Positions 17,043 through 25,597 of a stretch of 64,000 nucleotides of DNA are shown one piece after another (position 1 is the stretch's first letter; the number at the start of each line of letters is the position of its first letter). This DNA comes from Robertmurraya kyonggiensis (GTDB lineage Bacteria; Bacillota; Bacilli; Bacillales; Cytobacillaceae). The DNA lies in NCBI RefSeq assembly GCF_005116465.1, contig NZ_SWBM01000001.1:1736001-1800000 (forward strand), in the 5' to 3' direction. The notes beneath the pieces were generated by a model, which worked only from the letters and a program-made list of their open reading frames with translations, was not told the DNA's origin and did no database searches. The translations under genes were made by a program, and so were the position numbers.

Positions 17043-18926
17043 TCATTGGTTTTCCACTAACTCTGACAAAACGCTCCATCGTTCAATTAAGTATTCAAGC
17101 TTTTCATTCAAAGTGTTTTCTTCATTCATAAGGGCTTGGGCTTTTTCAAAATCGCTCCCCGTTTTCGCCATTTCTTCTGAAATAGCTTTGAGTCGCTCCT
17201 CAGTGTTGGCAATATCTTCATCAATTGTTTCCCATTCCATTTTTTCTTTATAGGACATTCTTTTCTTTTTAGTTTTTTCCTGTTCAACAACTTTGACTGG
17301 TTGATTCGATTGCTTTTCTTCTAAGTTTACTGAACGACTTTCGAGCATTTCTGTATAATTCCCATAAAAAGAGTCAATCTCTCCGTCTCCCTTTAAAATA
17401 AGAAGCTGGTCAGCAACTTTATCTAAAAAGTAGCGGTCATGGGAAACGGTTATAACAACACCTGGGAACTCTTCTAGATAATCCTCTAGTACCGTTAATG
17501 TTTGAGTGTCGAGATCATTGGTTGGTTCGTCTAAGAGTAACACATTAGGCTCTGTCATAAGAATCTTTAGCAAATACAGTCTACGTTTTTCTCCACCAGA
17601 TAGCTTACGAATCGGAGTACCATGAGTAAACGTCGGGAATAAGAATCTCTCTAACATTTGCGATGCAGATATCGTTTTGCCATCAGAGGTAGAAACCACC
17701 TGGGCAGTTTCTTTTAAGTACTCTATCATACGCTTATTTTCATCCATATCATCGTTTTCTTGGGTGTAGTAAGCCACTTTGACCGTTTGCCCCATAATAA
17801 ATTCACCAGAATCTAGAGGCAATCTTCCCGCTAACGTGTTCAGCAATGTTGATTTTCCAGTTCCATTACTACCGACAATGCCTATGCGGTCGCCAGGTTT
17901 TACAAGAAGACTAAAATCTTTAAGAATAGGCTTTGAACCATATGATTTATAAGCGTTTTTTAATTCAAAAACTTGTTTTCCTAAGCGGCTGCCCGATAAA
18001 GAAATGTCGAGCTTCTCCGATTGTTTAGCTGATGACACTTGTTGATCTAAGCTTTCAAACCGATCAATTCTCGCCTTTTGTTTCGTTGTCCGTGCTTTAG
18101 CCCCTCTTCTAATCCACTCAAGCTCACGACGGAATAAATTTCTTTGCTTATCAAGGGTTGCTGCTTCATTTTCTTCGCGAATCGCTTTTGCTTCTAAAAA
18201 GGCAGCATAGTTACCTTTATAGTTATAAAGATTGCCTCCTTCAAGTTCAAACATACGATTAGCCACACGGTCTAAAAAGTAGCGATCATGTGTCACAAGC
18301 AAAAGCGCACCTTTATAGCGACTTAAATACTCCTCTAACCATTTGACAGATTCATAATCAAGATGGTTCGTCGGCTCGTCTAATATGAGTAAATCCGCTT
18401 CTCGAATCAGTACTTGAGCAAGGGATACACGCTTCTTTTGCCCACCAGAAAGCTCAGCAATCTTTTTATTAAAATCTGTAATGCCTAGCTTGGTCAAAAT
18501 GGTTTTTGCATTCGTCCCAACATCCCAACCATCAACAGCATCCATTCTTCTTTGTAATTCAAATAAATGGTCCTGACTACTTTGTTGGTTAGGGTTCATC
18601 TCAAATTCCATTAATGCTTTCTCGTACTCTTTGACAACATGCAGGACAGGGGCATCCCCTTCAAAGACTTGATCCAATACAGTTAGATTATCATCAAGAT
18701 CGGGCGCTTGAGAGGAGTAAGCAATTTTATAATCTTTTGGCATAACAATTTCACCGGAGTCTGGTACATCGACACCAGCAACTATTTTTAATAAAGACGA
18801 TTTACCTGTCCCATTGATGCCGATTAATCCGACACGTTCCTTCTCGGCAATTGTAAATGATATATCCTGAAATAGTTGTTTTTCACCATATGTCTTCGAA
18901 AGATTTTCGATCGATAATATTTTCAT
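17043..18926 (-). CDS. yfmR: ABC-F ATPase YfmR (Uup-like translation factor)
   Basis: About 627 residues and no membrane part. There are two ATPase domains: Walker A GINGTGKSS and GSNGTGKST, signatures LSGGQKKR and LSGGEKRR, Walker B LLILDEPTNHLD and LLLDEPTNDLD. The ABC-F linker lies between them and a C-terminal coiled coil (about 560-627) is present as in Uup/YfmR. In B. subtilis YfmR acts on ribosomes stalled at polyproline and similar sequences, overlapping with EF-P. I use ATG 18926 (MKILSIENLSKTYG) by family alignment. An ATG at 18941 is equally open, and neither has a strong ribosome site. Confidence 0.88.
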   Translation of the reverse strand: MKILSIENLSKTYGEKQLFQDISFTIAEKERVGLIGINGTGKSSLLKIVAGVDVPDSGEIVMPKDYKIAYSSQAPDLDDNLTVLDQVFEGDAPVLHVVKEYEKALMEFEMNPNQQSSQDHLFELQRRMDAVDGWDVGTNAKTILTKLGITDFNKKIAELSGGQKKRVSLAQVLIREADLLILDEPTNHLDYESVKWLEEYLSRYKGALLLVTHDRYFLDRVANRMFELEGGNLYNYKGNYAAFLEAKAIREENEAATLDKQRNLFRRELEWIRRGAKARTTKQKARIDRFESLDQQVSSAKQSEKLDISLSGSRLGKQVFELKNAYKSYGSKPILKDFSLLVKPGDRIGIVGSNGTGKSTLLNTLAGRLPLDSGEFIMGQTVKVAYYTQENDDMDENKRMIEYLKETAQVVSTSDGKTISASQMLERFLFPTFTHGTPIRKLSGGEKRRLYLLKILMTEPNVLLLDEPTNDLDTQTLTVLEDYLEEFPGVVITVSHDRYFLDKVADQLLILKGDGEIDSFYGNYTEMLESRSVNLEEKQSNQPVKVVEQEKTKKKRMSYKEKMEWETIDEDIANTEERLKAISEEMAKTGSDFEKAQALMNEENTLNEKLEYLIERWSVLSELVENQ

Positions 18927-18981
18927 TAGAAACCAATCCATTCATATTAAGTTTGTCGCCTATTATTTTAACACAAAACAA

Positions 18982-19001
18982 AAAGCGCTATTGAGCGCTT
19001 T
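18982..19001 (-). terminator. Terminator of degV
   Basis: AAAGCGCTATTGAGCGCTTT forms a strong stem overlapping the degV stop. On the minus strand it is followed by TTTTGTTTTGTG. Confidence 0.85.
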
Positions 19002-19848
19002 AGTCTAATTCATTATACCAGCTAATCCCGATCGTATCCTCCCCAGCATGAACCCCAATCGTTGCACCAAGGGGATAGCAGCTAAAACGAAGACTCGGAA
19101 AATTACTTTCTAATTCAGCTTTCCATACTAATGCTTCCGTATCTTGTAAGCCATACAAAATATATACCTCTTCAAATTTGTACTTTTCGTATGAAGACTT
19201 CAAATAACTATAAATCTTTTCTTTTGCTTTCTTTTCACTTCTTGCTTTATCTTTAATCGATAAAACCCCATTTGAAACTGAGATAATCGGTTTTATATTC
19301 AGCATACTTCCAAGAAAAAACTTCATTCCAGACATTCTTCCACTACGATGAAGCTGTTCCAGGCTCCCTACAAGCACATAGGTTTCATATGTTTCTCTTA
19401 TTCTTTCGATTCTCTCTTTGATAACGTTTACACTTTTTCCCTCTGCTAACCACTCCATTCCCTTTTTAATCTGTATAGATAATGGGTAGGATAAAATTTT
19501 CGAGTCAATCGTCGTAACAGGGATGTCAACTAACTGAGATGCTTGCTCGCTCGAGGAGACCGTGCCACTTAAATTGGAGGATACTAAAATGGAGATAACT
19601 TCCTCATATTCCCCTTGTAGCTTTTCATACAAGTTCTTAAACTCTCCGACTGAAGGTTGTGAGGTTTTAGGTGGGTTCTTTAATGACTTTAATCGTTCAA
19701 ATAATTCTTCAGGTGTCAAATCAATTTTATCTTTGTACTCCTCTTCATCCATAATAATGGACATCGGAACAGTATATAAATCCGGATGATTCATTAATTC
19801 TTGATCCAAGCTAGCCGTACTATCCGTTACCCAGGCAATTTTTTTCAT
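19000..19848 (-). CDS. DegV-family fatty-acid-binding protein (FakB-like)
   Basis: A 282-residue DegV-fold protein. It opens with the conserved WVTDSTASLDQEL, which lies at the fatty-acid carboxylate site, and has the second site STIDSK-like TTIDSKILSYP plus SLEQLHRSGRMSG. DegV/FakB proteins present exogenous fatty acids to the kinase FakA for phosphorylation and phospholipid synthesis. A FapR-like operator sits between the promoter region and the ribosome site, which agrees with a lipid role. No fakA homologue is in the window. Confidence 0.9.
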   Translation of the reverse strand: MKKIAWVTDSTASLDQELMNHPDLYTVPMSIIMDEEEYKDKIDLTPEELFERLKSLKNPPKTSQPSVGEFKNLYEKLQGEYEEVISILVSSNLSGTVSSSEQASQLVDIPVTTIDSKILSYPLSIQIKKGMEWLAEGKSVNVIKERIERIRETYETYVLVGSLEQLHRSGRMSGMKFFLGSMLNIKPIISVSNGVLSIKDKARSEKKAKEKIYSYLKSSYEKYKFEEVYILYGLQDTEALVWKAELESNFPSLRFSCYPLGATIGVHAGEDTIGISWYNELD

Positions 19849-19864
19849 ACTTTCGCCCCTTAGA

Positions 19865-19904
19865 TAAATTTAGTACCTACTCTTAAAAATAGATACTAAA
19901 TTTA
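19865..19904 (-). promoter_or_regulatory. FapR-like operator within a large inverted repeat before degV
   Basis: TTAGTACCTACTCTTAA at 19870-19886 closely matches the FapR operator consensus as I recall it. It lies within a larger palindrome with perfect 11-bp arms TAAATTTAGTA/TACTAAATTTA (19865-19875 and 19894-19904), 17-56 bp before the degV start. FapR represses lipid genes until malonyl-CoA rises. The palindrome is certain; FapR as the binder is inferred. Confidence 0.55.
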
Positions 19905-20008
19905 TTTTACCCTTTATTTGGAGGGAGCACCAGCGTAATTTTGGAAATAATGACTTTTTCATTGTAGAGAAGTCCAATCCCATTTTGAAGATAAACATCC
20001 TTTTCCCG

Positions 20009-20428
20009 TTATTGATGTTGATAATCTAATACTTCTACCTTATAGCCGTGACTACATCCAATTTTAGGACTATCACAAGAGGGAGAGACTCTTACTTTAA
20101 CCAAGTCTTCTGTATATTCAAATGGATTATTTTTACTATCAGGAACTTGAATTCTTAAGGAAATATCATAAGAATGATTGTTGTTATAAACGATATTAAC
20201 AATCCTTTGTTGCTGCCAGCCAAAACCAGACGCTTCTTTTCCTCCATACTCTTTTATTACCCTTTTATCAATAACTGGGAAAATAATATCTCTAATAATA
20301 TCTTCTGGTGTAACATACCAGTCTTCTGCATACGGTTTTATTTCCTTTGGCTCTGTGGACTTAGCATTAACCAAGTTATCTGGGGAAAATATTAATAATG
20401 AGGTAAAGAGAATAATCATTTTCTTCAA
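20009..20428 (-). CDS. DUF3888-type secreted protein
   Basis: A 139-residue exported protein resembling DUF3888. The start is probably the TTG at 20428 (then KKMIILFTSLLIF), 8 nt after GGAG; a GTG three codons earlier is possible. A signal peptide of about 22 residues ends near NAKS. The mature part has the family pattern of a helix with DIIRDIIFPVIDK followed by beta strands. Two cysteines (SCDSPKIGC) may form a disulfide. A second member lies at 23.6-24.0 kb. Function unknown. Confidence 0.65.
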   Translation of the reverse strand: MKKMIILFTSLLIFSPDNLVNAKSTEPKEIKPYAEDWYVTPEDIIRDIIFPVIDKRVIKEYGGKEASGFGWQQQRIVNIVYNNNHSYDISLRIQVPDSKNNPFEYTEDLVKVRVSPSCDSPKIGCSHGYKVEVLDYQHQ

Positions 20429-20638
20429 GATGCTCACTCCATAATTTTTTTACAGTTAGATTTCGCATCTTCTATTTGTATTATCCACAATAACCAATCG
20501 GTATTTCCAACAAACTGTAACTCTTATCCAAATAAGACGTATATAACTAATTTAATGTTCAAAAATCCTACTTCATTATAATAACTCCAACAAACAAAAC
20601 TGCTTCTTAAAGAAGAGACATCGTTACTTTAACAAATA

Positions 20639-21019
20639 TCATTTAGATGTAATCCTTAACAAATATCCATCTGGGTCAATAATCTTAAATCCACGCATAT
20701 CCCATGGATATATTTCCACAACAACCTCTATTGGGTAGTTGTTATCAAGACATCTTTGGTACAACTTCTTCTAACTTTATCTACTACAATAATTAATTCA
20801 AAACCATTTCCCTTAATACCACTTTTTGCCTTGCTATTAAAAAAATGAGTCTCTCCTAAAATTGAATCAGAAGTAATTAGCAATGAAAAACACTCATAAT
20901 TAAAACGTCCACACCGTTCATGTTCTACCATACATCTCTAACCCGACAATATCTTGATAAAATTTTAAAGATTCCTCAATGTCCTTTACATACAACTCGA
21001 CTCTAAAAAGAACGCTCAT
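20639..21019 (-). pseudogene. VOC/glyoxalase-superfamily gene with two compensating frameshifts
   Basis: An ATG at 21019 behind GGAGG starts MSVLFRVELYVKDIEESLKF with YQDIVGLEMYG following. The frame then meets TGA, but the homology continues one frame over (VEHERCGRFNYECFSLLI to GFELIIVVDKV) from about 20935 to 20770. It then returns to the original frame (NNYPIEVVVEIYPWDM, then IIDPDGYLLRIT) and ends at 20639. The overall 127 codons and the closing DPDGYLL fit a VOC-fold metal enzyme or resistance protein. Two opposite indels explain the pattern; decay or assembly error are both possible. Confidence 0.7.
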
Positions 21020-21424
21020 TGTACCTTTTTCCTCCTTCCTTTCAAAATTTGTTAAGTAATATTTATCTGATTTTATACTCTAATAGAACAATTATTACTA
21101 CTCTTCCAATCTAATAAAAATCTTAAACTAAACTGTCTATACATTGAAAATGCAAAAGAGTCGCAGCACCGACTCCTTTGTTCATCTATTGGAATTGGAC
21201 TATAGGAATCACAAAACTTGTAATAAGCTCTCAAAATAGCTTAACAAATCACTCCCTTTTCACTTTTTTTACACTAATCTGCACATCCGGTTTAGAACTT
21301 CAATAAAATTGAATAGATAATCCTTCATAGGTAAACTCACTCTGTTAGCTAAATAAGACTAATCATCTCCCTACATACAAAAGAGATCATAGGAAATAAT
21401 AATTAAAAAGGAGGGGGTGACTTA
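21020..21424. other. Gene-poor stretch with one hairpin
   Basis: AT-rich DNA. A GAGTCGcagcacCGACTC hairpin at 21158-21175 is followed by TTTTGC on the minus strand and could be an orphan terminator; I find no credible gene to feed it. The last 20 bases carry the GGAGGGGGTG ribosome site of the next gene. Confidence 0.4.
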
Positions 21425-21850
21425 ATGAAGAAAAAAACTCTCATTTTCTTTCTATTAGTATCAATATTCACTTTAAATGCTCAGTTTATATTTGCAGAAG
21501 CTAAAGATGGTGAAGAGCCTTGGAGAAAGTATCCTGATAATTCGGCAAAAAATTTCAAAGATCCTGATGCATTCTATGATTCACTTGACAAAAAACTGTA
21601 TGTTGAATTTGAAAATGCTAAATTAAATATTCGTGAAATAACCAACTTTAAAGACATTAACAAAGTACTGTCAAAAGCCGATAAGTACGGTTGGACAAGA
21701 TCTAGTGGCGTGGGTTATCATCCAAAAAGACAAGTATATGTATTTGTAACAGTTAGTGAGGATGGGAAGAAAATGCTTACTGCTGAATTTGATGCTGAAA
21801 CCCAAAGTCTTATTTCATCAAGCTCAAACTTTGAAAGAAAACGTCCATAA
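21425..21850 (+). CDS. Secreted protein of unknown function
   Basis: A 141-residue protein with a clear signal peptide (MKKKTLIFFLLVSIFTLNAQ, cleavage near FAEA). The mature part of about 115 residues is charged and mixes helix and strand: DSLDKKLYVEFENAKLNIRE, then GWTRSSGVGYHPKRQVYVFVTVSEDGKK. AAGGAGGGGGTG precedes the ATG. No cysteines and no recognised motif. Neighbours are decayed or accessory genes, so it may be recently acquired. Confidence 0.7.
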   Translation: MKKKTLIFFLLVSIFTLNAQFIFAEAKDGEEPWRKYPDNSAKNFKDPDAFYDSLDKKLYVEFENAKLNIREITNFKDINKVLSKADKYGWTRSSGVGYHPKRQVYVFVTVSEDGKKMLTAEFDAETQSLISSSSNFERKRP

Positions 21851-22182
21851 CAACTAAATTTCAGGGGGCTGTTATATTTTCAAAAATAAGGTCTTCCTCT
21901 AACGTTATTGATAGTTCAACGAAGAAAAAATGACAGCCCTTGTGATCTTAATTATCAATACACCCCCCATTACTTTAGATACTTTTCCACTATTAGTTCT
22001 CTAAAAAAAGAAGCTGACGAAGCAGCCACTAATTGAAAACACTATTGTTTCTTTGTTCATCCCAATCTGAAAGAATAGTGGAATTCACTTTAACATTAAT
22101 TAATCCATAACACTCTCTAATTGTCCTGTTCCTGGTTTAAATGCATGTTTAAATGCGTGCTGACAAGTATTAACTATTCAAA
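21851..22182. other. Intergenic stretch with short inverted-end element
   Basis: At 21863-21941 about 79 bp are bounded by AGGGGGCTGT and ACAGCCCT, which are near-inverted ends. This resembles the border of a small mobile-element remnant. Further right, minus-strand codons up to a TAA at 22100-22102 read FKPGTGQLESVMD and could be the C-terminal scrap of a lost gene. Neither is strong. Confidence 0.3.
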
Positions 22183-22959
22183 TCAATTTGTTATTTTTCG
22201 GAATTTGCTTCCTTTCAATAAACCTCTGGAACTAATTATAGTTTTTATAAATAAATAGCCAACGGTGCTTCCTATGACATTTAATATTATGTCATCAATA
22301 TCAAACTGACCAAGTTGTGATATAAATTGTAGAATCTCAATTGAAAAACTTATTATTGTAGAACCAATAAATACTTTTGAAAGGGAGCGATATTTTCTAA
22401 ATAAAATGGGCAGTAGGATCCCAAGTGGTAAGAAAATCAAAATGTTCCCCAATGTATTATCAATGATATTACTTAGGTAGGGAGTGTTCGTGCCATTTAT
22501 GTAGTTCATTGTATTTTGAAAAGGTATGATGTTAGAATTTAATTGCCAAACTTGTAAATCAAAAAATCCATTGGAATCTGACGGAATAAAAAAGTAACGA
22601 TTATATTCTAAATCACCTAAACGAGCGTAATCCAAAATTCGGATAATGACTCTCTGAAATAGCAACTTAAATAGAATGATAAATGAATATAGACCAAATA
22701 AAATCCATGTCACAATCTTAAATACCTTATAGAATGGAAACAATGACTCTTGTAAACCTCTTGCTAATTGTTTTTGTTCCCCGAAACTTTCCAATGCCTT
22801 TTGTGTCGCCTCTTGCTTAGTAAGTCCTTGATCTATATATTCATTTTTCAATAATTGAAGATGATCTCTCATTTCATCAGTTATTTCTCTTTTTTCTTGT
22901 TCGTCACAATTTAATTGTTTCACTATTTTATCAATATAGGTTTCGATTTTTTTATCCAA
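22183..22959 (-). CDS. VanZ-family membrane protein with N-terminal permease-prefix domain
   Basis: About 258 residues. The first 80 are a soluble helical prefix (KKIETYIDKIVKQLNCDEQE, GLTKQEATQKALESFG) like those on PadR-controlled membrane proteins. Then come five or six membrane helices with the VanZ pattern (NTLGNILIFLPLGILLPILF, FSIEILQFISQLGQFDIDDI). I favour the TTG at 22959 because GGAGGG lies 6 nt upstream; an ATG at 22977 is also open. It overlaps the padR gene, so the two are co-expressed. VanZ homologues lower teicoplanin sensitivity in enterococci; here the role is unknown. Confidence 0.8.
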   Translation of the reverse strand: MDKKIETYIDKIVKQLNCDEQEKREITDEMRDHLQLLKNEYIDQGLTKQEATQKALESFGEQKQLARGLQESLFPFYKVFKIVTWILFGLYSFIILFKLLFQRVIIRILDYARLGDLEYNRYFFIPSDSNGFFDLQVWQLNSNIIPFQNTMNYINGTNTPYLSNIIDNTLGNILIFLPLGILLPILFRKYRSLSKVFIGSTIISFSIEILQFISQLGQFDIDDIILNVIGSTVGYLFIKTIISSRGLLKGSKFRKITN

Positions 22960-23282
22960 GCGACTCCCTCCGAACATACTTTAATTAAATTGTTAATTTG
23001 ATTCCATTCTTTTAATTTCTTATCTAATTCTTTCTTTCCATCTTGTGTACTCCTATAGTATTTCCTTCTTCCACCACTCTCTGAATTCCCCCAATATGAT
23101 TCGAGCCATGCTTTATTTTCTAGCCGCTTCAAGGCGGGATATAACGTTCCTTCACTCATGTTATATAGCTCATTACTATTTTCTTTTAAGGTCTTTACAA
23201 TTTCATAACCATACATATCCCTTTTATCTACCAGTGATAAAAGGAGAATATCAATACTTCCTTTCATTATCTCCTTGTCCAT
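22923..23282 (-). CDS. PadR-family transcriptional regulator
   Basis: A 119-residue winged-helix repressor. It starts MDKEIMKGSIDILLLSLVDKRDMYGYEIV and has the PadR signature MSEGTLYPALKRLE with GRRKYYR in the wing. GAGGTG precedes the ATG. The reading extends 37 bp into the VanZ gene. PadR proteins usually repress the following membrane-protein gene together with their own. A dyad in the leader is the likely operator. Confidence 0.88.
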   Translation of the reverse strand: MDKEIMKGSIDILLLSLVDKRDMYGYEIVKTLKENSNELYNMSEGTLYPALKRLENKAWLESYWGNSESGGRRKYYRSTQDGKKELDKKLKEWNQINNLIKVCSEGVAWIKKSKPILIK

Positions 23283-23606
23283 GACTACACCTCGCTTTCA
23301 AAAATAAATCCTGTTTACATCGTAACACCATAATACATCGCATTACAATGTAATACTAGAAAATTCATCCAATTTTTATGAAAAATAAAAAGCACACATT
23401 AAATGTTTAATAGTAGTCAAATTACTGAGTAATAAACTATAGAGTGCTGTCAATTCGTAAACGAATCGGTTGATTGGTACAAAACATAAATTGATAACAG
23501 TACTTACAAACTAAAAAACATACCTTCAGAGAATACATTCGCAAAAAAACGCCTGCAGGATAATATACGACAGTATTTTATAAATTCATTCTAATAAAAT
23601 ATCTTT
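23283..23606. other. Leader and operator region of padR, then gene-free DNA
   Basis: ATTACAATGTAAT at 23342-23354 is a perfect inverted repeat. GATGTA occurs twice on the minus strand (near 23315-23320 and 23334-23339) between it and the gene, so this is a good candidate PadR operator. From about 23360 to 23606 I see only AT-rich DNA with no gene. Confidence 0.5.
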
Positions 23607-24008
23607 TTATTTAGGCTCTCTGCATTCAGTTATTTCATTTTTCTCTAACCTTCTGCTTTTAACATGGACAGCATGCCAATCCACAGTATATTTATTACTA
23701 AAAGTGATAGTAACTAAATCAAATGGGAAAACGTGAGCACCCTCAAATGTTGTTAGCTGCACGGTCACCTCATAGTAAGTATATGTTTCGTGCTCTCTCT
23801 TCTCGTTGATTTGGAGAATCTTTGAGCAATAATACTGCTTCGGCTTACCGAAATGGTTATCTATTGCTTTATAGATGGCTGGCGAAAGTAAATCTAGTAT
23901 TACTTCATCACGTAATCGCACATCATTTTTAGTTACAGTTTCGGCCATAATGGTGGGAGAGGAGAAAAGAGTCAGACAAGCAATTAAAGTGAAAAGTATT
24001 TTTTTCAT
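23607..24008 (-). CDS. DUF3888-type secreted protein, second copy
   Basis: A 133-residue exported protein, start at 24008 (MKKILFTLIACLTLFSSPTI) with GAGG 6 nt upstream. The signal peptide ends near IMAE. The mature part RLRDEVILDLLSPAIYKAID followed by a beta-rich half (YEVTVQLTTFEG, VTITFSNKYTVDW) fits DUF3888, seen in secreted Bacillus proteins of unknown role. Cysteines at the YYCSK and TECREP positions could bond. It shares layout but low identity with the copy at 20 kb. Confidence 0.7.
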   Translation of the reverse strand: MKKILFTLIACLTLFSSPTIMAETVTKNDVRLRDEVILDLLSPAIYKAIDNHFGKPKQYYCSKILQINEKREHETYTYYEVTVQLTTFEGAHVFPFDLVTITFSNKYTVDWHAVHVKSRRLEKNEITECREPK

Positions 24009-24184
24009 AAAAAACCTCAATTTTAGATTTACATGTATTTTCTCCTAATAATCCCCTCTTATTGAAGCATCTATTCAACATCGATTTACCCTCTTTTTAC
24101 TAAAGAAGGACGTCTACAATCACAGCTAATATTTAGTTGTTGTTTAAAAATACTGAAAAAACCTAGTATATATTCGGAAAATTT

Positions 24185-24211
24185 TGTAACATTTCGTTAG
24201 GCTGTATCGTC
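24185..24211 (+). promoter_or_regulatory. ECF-type promoter before the sigma-factor gene
   Basis: TGTAAC (24185-24190), a 17-base spacer and CGTC (24208-24211) lie about 32 bp before the sigma-factor start. The CGTC -10 is typical of ECF sigma factors, which commonly transcribe their own operon, so autoregulation is likely. Confidence 0.6.
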
Positions 24212-24242
24212 AAAACACTAGCAAATAATAAGGGGAATTAAA

Positions 24243-24797
24243 ATGTCACTAAAAAGAGAACTTGATGATACCTATTTGGACGATCACGAATGGTTGAATC
24301 AGATAATGAATCTATACGGAGAAGAGCTAACTAGAATTGCATATCTATATTTAAAAGAATGGAATTTAGCAGAAGATGCAGTTCAGGAAACTTTTGTCAA
24401 ATGCTTTCAAAAAAGAGCACAATTTCGTGGCGATTCTTCTCAAAAAACATGGATTTATACGATTTTGACTAATACTTGTAAGGATTTTTTAAAAAGTGCA
24501 TTTTATAAAAAAATAGTTTTTCTAGGTAGTCCCCACCAAAAATCATTCCCTGCTACAGAGTCTGCCGAAAATCTAGCTATAATCCGCGAACGTGAATACT
24601 TAATATGTCAATGTGTACTTGCTTTACCGGTGAAATATCGCGAGGTTATCATCCTATTTTATTACAATAGTTTCACAATTAAAGAGATAAGCAATATGTT
24701 AAGAATTAGTGAGGCTGCTGTACGAGTTAGACTTAATAGAGGTAGAGGTAAATTAGAAAAAATATTTACTCAAGGAGGAAATCTCGATGAATGGTGA
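24243..24797 (+). CDS. ECF-subfamily RNA polymerase sigma factor
   Basis: A 184-residue sigma-70-family protein with only regions 2 and 4. Region 2 includes RIAYLYLKEWNLAEDAVQETFVK and the -10 recognition stretch SSQKTWIYTILTNTCKDFL. Region 4 has a helix-turn-helix in YNSFTIKEISNMLRISEAAV followed by RVRLNRGRGKL. AAGGGGA precedes the ATG. The stop overlaps the start of the next gene, a single-span protein likely to hold the factor inactive at the membrane. The stimulus is unknown. Confidence 0.93.
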   Translation: MSLKRELDDTYLDDHEWLNQIMNLYGEELTRIAYLYLKEWNLAEDAVQETFVKCFQKRAQFRGDSSQKTWIYTILTNTCKDFLKSAFYKKIVFLGSPHQKSFPATESAENLAIIREREYLICQCVLALPVKYREVIILFYYNSFTIKEISNMLRISEAAVRVRLNRGRGKLEKIFTQGGNLDEW

Positions 24798-25557
24798 CAC
24801 TCCGGAACTAAAAAACCTTAAGGAAGCAATGGACAAAATATTTTTAAAAGGAAATCATTTTTCAGAAGTTCATAAGAAAATAATAATTAGACGTATCCAA
24901 ACAAGTCATGCTAGGAAGCTAGATTCTATAATTCCAAAAGTTTTCATTTTCTCATTAAGTATACTTTTTATGATTGTGAGTAGTGTTTTTACCTATCAAG
25001 TTATAGCTCCCAACATATCAAGTGATAACGCTTTAGAAAATGAACATATTGTTCCACAAGAAAAAGTTGAAACAAAAACACAAGACCAACAAGAAGACAC
25101 TCAAACAGTAAGCCCCTCTAATGATTCCAATACCAATTCTAACAGTGAGACTAAGACAGGACCTAAAACACTAGCTGCTTTAAGTATTGGGAAATCAGTT
25201 AAAGGTACAGGCGACCTCGTTACAGAAGTGGTTGCTGTGCGTGAAGTACCAACATCCGAAATACAGACTGAACAAACTGAAGAGGTACTAGTCGGAGTTA
25301 CAATCAGATTAGAAAACCGCGGGAACGAAAACTTATCCATCTCCGCTAATAAAACTATGAAATTAGCCAATGCTGAAAACGAATTGCAACCGATAATAAA
25401 AATAGACAAAACTTTAGAAAACACACTAGAACCAGGTCAAAATATACAAGTTGAGATTGTTTTTGACACAAGTAGTTCCGAAAAATATAAATTCTATTTT
25501 GTGGATTTGAGTGGTGAGCAACAAACAGTTTGGTTATTCGATTATAAAGATTTATAG
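24787..25557 (+). CDS. Putative membrane anti-sigma factor with C-terminal DUF4352-like domain
   Basis: A 256-residue protein. Its start overlaps the sigma gene by 11 bp and has AAGGAGG upstream. Residues 1-50 are a charged cytoplasmic part, about 55-78 one membrane helix (VFIFSLSILFMIVSSVFTYQ), then a Ser/Thr/Gln-rich linker. From about 128 a beta-rich external domain follows (GKSVKGTGDLVTEVVAV, VGVTIRLENRGNENLSIS, LEPGQNIQVEIVFDTSS) that resembles DUF4352. The topology and position suit an anti-sigma factor sensing something outside, but the N-terminal part shows no classical zinc-binding anti-sigma motif. Confidence 0.7.
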   Translation: MNGDTPELKNLKEAMDKIFLKGNHFSEVHKKIIIRRIQTSHARKLDSIIPKVFIFSLSILFMIVSSVFTYQVIAPNISSDNALENEHIVPQEKVETKTQDQQEDTQTVSPSNDSNTNSNSETKTGPKTLAALSIGKSVKGTGDLVTEVVAVREVPTSEIQTEQTEEVLVGVTIRLENRGNENLSISANKTMKLANAENELQPIIKIDKTLENTLEPGQNIQVEIVFDTSSSEKYKFYFVDLSGEQQTVWLFDYKDL

Positions 25558-25597
25558 AGAAATCTTTTTGAAAAAAGTAAAAGGGGGAATCTTTTTA

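Noticed and set aside
22100-22175. Fragment reading FKPGTGQLESVMD on the minus strand
   Set aside because: Looks like a gene end but is only about 24 codons and cannot be assigned to a family.
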